NCBI RefSeq assembly: GCF_041146395.1
Contig: NC_091006.1
Coordinates: 3,602,001 to 3,666,000, forward strand
Length of the DNA: 64,000 nt
Direction of reading: 5' to 3'
Source of the DNA: Eulemur rufifrons
Lineage: Eukaryota; Chordata; Mammalia; Primates; Lemuridae
Position numbers and translations under genes: made by a program. The notes beneath the pieces were generated by a model. That model was given only the letters and a program-made list of their open reading frames with translations. It ran no database searches and was not told the origin of the DNA. Below are positions 57,251 through 64,000 of this stretch, one piece after another (the stretch's first letter is position 1; the number at the start of each line of letters is the position of its first letter).

Positions 57251-60200
57251 ATTGTGAGCAACAGGTCAGAGCCGTGCCAAAGCTTCCCTCTTTGCTACCA
57301 AGCCCCTGCCAGTGACTGCAGAGGACTCACAAAGCCACAGCAGGTGGCCACCATCCCACTCATGGGGCTCCAAGCCAGGTCACAACACTAATCTTTCAAA
57401 AAGTGTGTTGAGTTTTTTTTTTTTTTTAAGCAACTACTTGACTGTGTTCCTTAGAATAAATAAAGGATATTTTATAAATTACACACAGCTCTAGCGCCTT
57501 GTTTCTAACCCACTGAGGCAGCCACGAGAAGGTATTCCGGTAGGGGTGATGCTGGAGCCACTGCTCTTCACGCTTGGGACTTGGCTTGGCCACTTAGGAC
57601 CTTGGATATCCTAAGTCCCAAAGCTTCCTGATCCTAGGGCCCCAAGCAACTTCAGGGTTCCCAGGCATGGGCTTCCTTCACCTCCCCCAGACCTGCACCC
57701 TGGACTCCGGCGTTCAGGCTTTTGGCACTATGTTGGTTTTGTGCATGTGAGTATGTGAACCGCAGCACTAAGATGTTCGAAAAGGTCCCCAGAAAGCACA
57801 GATGTGAGAAATGGGGAAACAGTCTCCACTGAGCCCCTGACCAAGAGAAGACAGTTGGCCGAGCCCAGCAGAGCCTACCTGTTTACGTGCCTCGAGGTCT
57901 ACCTGCACGCTCCGGGGAACACTGTCTGCCAAGATGCCCCGTCCCATCCGGCCCTGCCCTCGCTCCTGACCCCAGAGACAGGAAAACAGCCGGCTTGGCC
58001 CTGGAGGACACTCTAGGACACACAAGATCGGAGTTTCTCCTAAGTAAGTGACAAGGTGGAAAATACAAAAACGGGAGCTGCCAGTGGATTTTTGGTTGCA
58101 GCAGGACACTGGGTTCAAAACAATAGGGAGCTCTGGACAGAGCTGGAGGGACAACTGATGGCCACAGAGAGCAGCTACAGGCCCTGAGCCTGACATCTGG
58201 GCTGATGTGGAGTGTTGGAGGAAGTGTGATATCGTGGTTTGATGGCCATCACTTTAGTTGGTCTTAAGGGGGGTAGGCAAATTTGTTCAGCCTTGAAGCT
58301 CAAGGCAGCCACACAGTCTTGTCTCATGTGTGACGAGGCTGTCTTTCCACTCACCCCAACCCGCCCAAAGGCGGTGGCTCCTAGTAGAGAGAGGGCTTGC
58401 CCCCCGATGGAGATTAGAGCCCTGGCAGCTGTTTTATCTCTGGTGGGGGCTTCAATCTGAAGACTCTGGGTCACTGCATAGGGTAAAAGCCCACACCTTA
58501 TTACTGCCAAAATCCCTAAGAAATGAGGGATGATTTCAATCATATTTGTCAAAAGCAGCTCTTGCCTTTATTAGTGAGAGATTTCTCATTAGACTGAATG
58601 AGGTTTGTTGTCAGTATCCATGGAAACCTGCAAGGGAGTTGCAGAGATAAAACTCTAATGTCCAACATAAAGCCCAAGACAATGCCCCTGTTTTATTTCG
58701 TAACCCCACCCCATTCTGAGGAAGGCAGCCAAGGGCGCCTGCTAGGAGGAAAGTCTATCCAGTCACAACTGTATTTAGATAAAGCCACCAACTGGGGTAG
58801 AGACGCAGAGAAACATCCCCCCAGGATCCCTTTCCGTTAGGAGCTCAGCCTGGTGAGACATTCTGGGCAGCGCTGACATTCTCTAGAGGGTCTATGAGAT
58901 GGGGTAACCCTTCGTGGACCAAAAGAAAAAGGTATCCGTGGCAGCTAAGGGCAGCTTCGTGCCGGGAGCAAGGCCAGCACTGATGTTCTCCTAGAAGCGC
59001 TAGAAACACAACCTGGGTGAGGGTCTAGGGTCCGAAAAGAAGGGCTTGATCCCACTCTCCAGGACCTCCCCGGCAGTGCCTCAGTCCTCACCCTCACGTC
59101 CTCTGTAAGTTCGGGGGCGTTTCTCTGTGAGCTTTCGGTGGAAGGAAGACCCCAGCCCCAGGGAAGCCCACCCTCGCCCACATCCCAGGTTAATCCCTGG
59201 ATCTAGTTTGGCATCCCTGGATGGCAACTCTTTTCCTGCGAGCCCCAAAGCTAGACAAACAGGGCGCCTGCCTGACCCATGGCGAGCTCCAAACCTCAGA
59301 GGCACAGGCAGAGTGGGGGCTCACTCTTGGGGATGGAGCCACTCCTGGGGGTGGGTAACCAGGCGTGGCTGCCTGATGGTAGCTGATTATCCACAGGGAA
59401 CGAGACCCCCTGTGTTTCTGTTCCCACCACCCCACTCCCAGTGGAAGGATGTGTTGGATAGAATTTATGCCATTTAAGGGTAAGTTATACAACTGTGATG
59501 TGGGAAAACGGGCTGATGTGCCTGCCGGGGCTTTGGACATCGGTTACCAAAGGGTCTCTGCTTCACTGCAAAGATCCTTATCTTCCCAACCACGCAAAGA
59601 GTGCCACTCATTGGTGGCTAGCGTGTGCCAGCCACTGCAGGTGCACAGAGGACAAGGTCAGACCATGAGGCTAAGAGAAGACACTTGTTTGTCCACCAAA
59701 ATTGTTTACATTCAGTTGTTTACTTGAGGCTCAGTAAAGTTACCCGGAAGAGAAACCATATTATAGTTTTCAAGTTTGTCATCACACCCAACGTGGATCA
59801 CTGCAAATTCACTGATTTGCACGCACAGCCAACAGCCTCCACGCTAGCGTCTCCACAGCAAAGGAGGCTTCCCTGAAATTCTAATGCGAGGCCCAGAGAA
59901 AGAGGCAGGCACATTCCTGGGAAGCACAAAGAAGAGGGGTTGGAGGTCATCTACATTTGGGCTTTTGTCTTTACTTCCATAACACAGAACAGCCAGTCCA
60001 GACAGCCATCCCTTGGCCCCCAGGCCCAGCCGGACCATGCTCAGGAATGACAGCTAGATCATCAGGGCCTGACGCCTAAGATCTTCCTTACATAGAAATC
60101 ACAAACCAAGACAAAGTCTAAAAGAGCCAGGCGGAGTCTGGGAGGGGCCGGGACGCCTAAGCCGCGCTGGGCCTCGGATGCCCGCCCTGGCCCCAGGAGA

Positions 60201-61934
60201 GCACTGGCAGCACATCCTCCCAGCACGGGGCACGAAGCGCGCCCCAGCTGGGCTCGGCCTGCTCTGGGCCAAGCCTGCTGCTAAAAGCCATGTCACCAGA
60301 GCTTCCTCCTCTGTGTCCTGGACCCGGTCCAGGGCTCCCGCGGAAGCTGCGGTTTGGGACGCACAGACTGCCCGGGCAGCGCCCGCTGCTGCCCCGCGGC
60401 GAGCGGGCCCCGCCCTCCTGGACGCGGACACACCCCCGTTTCCCGGGGCCCACGGAGACACGCCCGGCCTTGCGGCCCAACAGCAGGAGGGCAGATTGGT
60501 ACGAGTACGTACAAGGTCCTGGAATTCTCGCCCAGTTGCCACACAGTATAAGGAGCATAATTGGGGGAGGTTGTGCAACTGCCGAGACCTGCAACCAGGG
60601 CTCTCCAAGTTCCCATCACAGGGGTCCCGAGAGCCTTGGGTCAGAACTGGACTCCATGTTCGGTGGCACCAATGGGCCCTGCTCCGGCAGGGGAGCAGTG
60701 TGGCTCTGCCAAGAGCCGGGGAGCCCAGGTTCCTTCTGGGCCCTCGGGAGTGAGGGCTGGTGGAGGGGACCACGCCCACAGCCCCAGGCTGCCACCGTGG
60801 CAGTGGCAGCAGCTCCCGCCTGGCAGCGCCTAATGAGGCACAGAGCCGTCCCTGAGGCCTCGGGGCTGGACCCACAGCCGGTCCTGAAGGAGACGGGAAA
60901 CTGGGGGAGGACTCACCCAACTAAGGCCGGAGACTGACAGCCCCTTCCCCAAGCCATGGGCTTGCGCCTGGGCAGCTGCGCTGCATTCTTAGGCCCCCAT
61001 GGGTGGGTCAATCCTGGGGCCCAGTGAGTCACTTCCCCAGGCCCTGCAGGCCTAAGTTGAAGGTGCCTCCCTCTCCCTGCAAAGCCTCCTTTGTTCTCAT
61101 GTTGGCTTCCCTTCCCCACCCTCTCCTCCCCTGGGAGTTGCAAACTCAGGTCCTGTGGGTTTTAGGGGCATCAGCTGTGAGCAGCACGGAGGTGGGCAAA
61201 TGAACGTGGCCTGGGGAGTGGCCTGGCACTGCAGAAGGCTGGAGCTGGCTTTCTGCTTCCTCTGTCCCCTGCTCTCTCAGCGCCCAGGCTCTCCCACCTC
61301 CCCAGGCACCTGGGGAGCCCCCACTTTCCTGCACAGGTTGTGGGTATGCAGCCTCGGGAGCCTGATCTGGGACATGCACCAGGAAGGAGGGTGGCTCGGA
61401 TGCTCTCACCTGGGGTGCCACGGCCCTGAGCTGCTGAACTGGCCCCCAAACTTCTCTTGCACCAGGCAGAGGCTTCCGGCACCGCCACTCACTCTCCTCG
61501 TTCCCCCTCCCACTGGCCTCCTCCAGTGCCCAGGCCCTGGTGGAAGAACCCAAGTGGGAGCCCAGCCCTGGAGGAAATCATCAAAGCACCTTCAGACACA
61601 GCCTCTAGTTTGCCTCCTCTTTGCTCCCACCTTCCAGCCCCAGCCCGGCTGGCCACATGGGGGGCTCCCATCCCAGGCAGTGCTCAGCGGCCGTGAGCTG
61701 CACAGCCTGCGCTGAAGGCAGCTGTCTGCAGCACATCTTGTATGCGTGCTGAGCAACAGCCTTACAGCCCACTGAGGCTCTCGGTTTAAAGAAGTAGAAG
61801 ACTAACTTCAAAAAAAACCCATGTGCACAAAGAGATTCTCAAATTGTATTTACAGTAGTGGAAAAAAGGGGGAGGGGAGAAACTCAGTGTCCTAAAAACA
61901 GAAAAGATGAAGTCTATTAAGGAACATCATTTGA

Positions 61935-62040
61935 TGAAATGTATTTGTCCTTCCACAAACATTTATTGAGTGTCTACAATCTGCCAGGCACTTGTAGGGA
62001 CTGTGGTCTAGATACTGGAGGCCAGGCTCTGAGCTGGGAT
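61935..62040 (+). repeat. L2/MIR-class repeat fragment
   Basis: 'aacatttattgagtgtctac' and 'aatctgccaggcacttgtag' match the common ancient wording 'tttattgagc..tgtgccaggcac'. The family is uncertain. Confidence 0.45.
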
Positions 62041-62041
62041 A

Positions 62042-62081
62042 CGTGTGTGTGTGTCTGTGTGTCTGTGTGTGCGCGCGCGTT
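62042..62081 (+). repeat. TG/CG alternating tract
   Basis: gtgtgtgtgtgtctgtgtgt followed by gtgtgcgcgcgcg; a microsatellite with Z-DNA potential. Confidence 0.85.
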
Positions 62082-62084
62082 ACA

Positions 62085-62272
62085 TGCATCACCAGCTCAC
62101 CAAATCCTCATAACTACTCCCCCACCCCCTACCTCTCCCAGGAGGAGCAATTAATAGTCTCTTTTGCACAGAACAGGTAGGAGCACTTTGCCTCCCAAAG
62201 GAGGGGCGGAAGAGCCAGCAGAAAAGCCACCACAACTGGCTCCAGAGCCTGTGCTCCTGCCATTAGAAACAA
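62085..62272 (-). repeat. MIR SINE (complement)
   Basis: 'caaatcctcataactactcc', 'gaacaggtaggagcactttg' and 'aactggctccagagcctgtg' follow the MIR complement order. It is diverged. Confidence 0.45.
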
Positions 62273-62279
62273 AGCCTAG

Positions 62280-62765
62280 TGTGTTGGTTTCCTAATTGTA
62301 GCTGCAACAAATTAGCACAAACTTAGTGGCTTAAAACAACACTAAATGTAAGATGCTAAAATTTCCTCTTACAGTTGTAAAGGTCAGAAGTCTGAAACGT
62401 GTCTCACTGGGCTAAAATCAAGGTGTCAACAGAACTGTGTCCCTTTTTGGTGGCTCTAGGGGAGACATTGTTTCCCTGCCCTTTCCAGCTTCCAGGGGCT
62501 GCCTGCATTCATTGGCTTGTGGCGCCTTCCTCCATCCTCAAAGTCAGTAGTGTAGTGTCTTTAAATCTCTCTGACTCCTCTACCTCTCCTGGACTCTTGT
62601 GATTCCATTAGGTCCACCTGGATAATCGCCCTACTTTAAGGTCAGCTGACCACACTTAATTCCACTTACAATCTTAATTCCCCTTTGCCACATAACCTAA
62701 CGTATCCACGTATCCCCAGGTTTGGGGTGTGGGCATATTTGGGGGCATTGCTCTGCCTGCGACAG
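62280..62765 (-). repeat. LTR-like repeat, complement (same family as 28215-28662)
   Basis: Begins 'gtgttggtttcctaattgta', 'agtggcttaaaacaacacta' and runs to 'gggtgtgggcatatttgggg'. It is the reverse complement of the family at 28215-28662, almost full length, and ends in the cctaa/ggaaact type border. I associate the family with MaLR/ERVL-type LTRs; the name is tentative. Confidence 0.6.
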
Positions 62766-62774
62766 CTAGGTACC

Positions 62775-63005
62775 AACGTTATCTACTTAAAAAAATCTTT
62801 ATTGAACACATACTCTGTTCTAGGCACTAATCTGGGTGCTGCTATGGATACAGCAGTGAATTAAGACAAAAAATCCCTCACGTTGTGGAGTTTACACTCT
62901 AGCGGAGGGAGATGGACTATAAGCAAAAATAAGCAACAGGTGTCATAGGTTCAATGGTACCAAGTGCTAAGGAGAAAAATGAAGCAGGGAAGGGGGTAGG
63001 AGAAT
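62775..63005 (+). repeat. L2-like old interspersed repeat
   Basis: 'aaatctttattgaacacata', 'ctgttctaggcactaatctg', 'ggatacagcagtgaattaag', 'gtggagtttacactctagcg' and 'gaagcagggaagggggtagg' keep the full order of an abundant ancient mammalian repeat. The family name (L2-like) is from memory. Confidence 0.5.
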
Positions 63006-63054
63006 GGGTGTGTGGCTATTTTAGACAGCTACCATTTGCCCTCACCCTGCCTCA

Positions 63055-63762
63055 AAAATTTTATGGAGGGTGAAAGAAGCCAGACACAAAAGGTCACATA
63101 TTGCATGATTCCGTTGATATGAATGTCCAGAATAGGTAACTACTTTACGGGTAGCTACTTTGAAACTATGTAAATATCCTCATCCTCATCAAATTTTCTG
63201 TCTATCTATTGATCTGTTTACATCAGTGAATTCCTAGTCAGTGGGTGATAATCTGTTATTTTTATTATTTATTTTGGTGCTTCAACTGCTCCAGATTTGG
63301 CCAGTGGGAGGCTCTCTGTGCTGGCTTGCATGCTGTTTTGACATGTCCCCATCATTTTTTTGAGTACCTCCTTGCTTCCTGAAACAAGCTGTTCCAGGCT
63401 CACTTTGTATTTATTATTTTCCCTGCTCTAGCCCTGCAGTTGGCCCTTCCCTATAAGGAACCCTGGTTCCTTTTGCTAGAGAATGGTAGTATTCAGAAAC
63501 CAATGTGCTCATTGCTATAGGGGTGTCCATTCTCCCAGACCCCTTACGTGGAAAACCCTAGGGAATATATGTGTGTATAGACATACAGATATACTGCTGA
63601 TGTCATGTATATTTACTTCTATATTTCTATGCTTTTAGAGAAAATCATGAATTATCACCAAAACTTCCAATTCTAACCTAACACTCCATATTTCAGTCTA
63701 GTGTTCTCCCTTTTCCTATTTGCAACTCTCTTTTCCAAAAGTCAGAAACATGCTCCCATATT
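63055..63762 (+). repeat. Old L1 3' region
   Basis: 'aagaagccagacacaaaagg' with 'atattgcatgattccgttga' is the L1 3' motif 'ataagccagtcacaaaaaga..tactgtatgattccact'. The following 'ttttggtgcttcaactgctc', 'ttgacatgtccccatcattt' and 'ggaaccctggttccttttgc' are wording I know from L1M-type 3' regions. No open frame of use remains. Confidence 0.55.
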
Positions 63763-63763
63763 C

Positions 63764-64000
63764 TTTTTTTTTTTTTTCCTGAGACAGAGTCTTGCTTTGT
63801 TGCCCGGGCTAGAGTGAGTGCCGTGGTGTCAGCCTAGCTCACAGCAACCTCAAACTCCTGGGCTTAAGTGATCCTCCTGCCTCAGCCTCCCGAGTAGCTG
63901 GGACTATAGGCATGCGCCACCATGCCCAGCTAATTTTTTCTGTATATATTTTAGTTGGCCAGATAATTTCTTTCTAATTTTTTTAGTAGAGATGGGGTCT
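63764..64000 (-). mobile_element. Lemur-type Alu (complement), cut by the window edge
   Basis: Starts with a poly-T run and 'gagacagagtcttgctttgt', and continues through the right arm to 'tagttggccagataatttct' and 'tagtagagatggggtct'. The left arm lies beyond the window. It shares the strepsirrhine insert with the Alus at 24028 and 30699. Confidence 0.95.

Larger units (their letters stand above)
55996..64000. other. Region downstream of KCTD15
   Basis: No gene is supported. 56000-59900 is mostly unique, with an AT-rich block at 56900-57250 and a T-run at 57413-57428. 60100-61700 is GC-rich unique sequence. From 61800 on, MIR, LTR-like, L2-like, L1 and Alu sequences dominate. Confidence 0.7.

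Noticed and set aside
60099..60920. 273-codon minus-strand frame downstream of KCTD15
   Set aside because: GC-rich chance frame with overlapping frames on both strands, no domain and no splice or promoter signs.

Overview
The window is mammalian nuclear DNA, and almost certainly from a strepsirrhine primate of lemur type. Three Alu elements (24028-24385, 30699-31045 and one cut by the right edge from 63764) carry the same extra segment between the two monomers, reading 'ggccaactaaaaatatata' or its complement. I know this segment from lemur Alus and not from human AluJ/S/Y. No prokaryotic or viral gene organisation is present. Coding DNA is under 4 percent of the window and is split into short exons with GT/AG borders.

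Two protein-coding genes are recognisable, both on the + strand. The first is the 3' end of CHST8 (GalNAc-4-O-sulfotransferase 1). The left 16.6 kb is its intron. A 38-nt coding exon lies at 16643-16680, and the large terminal exon (17209-18306 coding, AATAAA at 18704) holds the whole sulfotransferase domain. The start codon and membrane anchor lie upstream, outside the window. The second is KCTD15, which looks complete. It has a CpG-island promoter at about 38.5-41.3 kb with a candidate non-coding first exon ending at 40111, five coding exons (43519-43581, 44206-44381, 50607-50751, 53191-53496, 54625-54783) that join in frame to 282 residues, and a 3' UTR of about 1.2 kb. KCTD15 is a BTB-domain regulator known to restrain TFAP2A and Wnt signalling in neural crest. 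CHST8 sulfates terminal GalNAc on glycoprotein hormones in the Golgi. The two are neighbours but have no evident functional link.

Layout: 1-16642 CHST8 intron with two minisatellites (1480-1886 and 4803-5690), old L1 and MIR fragments and several AT-rich unique blocks; 16643-18730 CHST8 3' end; 18731-38500 intergenic, holding an internally deleted L1 (about 19130-19790), Alus, LTR-like and ERV-like debris, microsatellites and a non-repetitive AT-rich block at 36.6-37.7 kb; 38.5-56.0 kb KCTD15, whose third intron carries a CpG-dense 40-bp tandem array of about 33 copies (48661-49968); 56.0-64.0 kb downstream DNA with no gene, increasingly made of L1, MIR, L2-like, LTR-like and Alu sequence.

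The observations most worth checking are: (1) a three-codon upstream ORF in strong context whose stop codon touches the weak-context KCTD15 start, with a better-context in-frame ATG 25 codons later in the next exon; (2) the 40-bp array, which multiplies CACGTG and GCGTG motifs inside KCTD15; (3) the L1 that joins 5' UTR and ORF1 start almost directly to an L1 3' end and A-tail; (4) palindromic or hairpin elements next to KCTD15 exons (41441-41459, 43840-43883, 50839-50854). I found nothing that amounts to a new multi-gene system.
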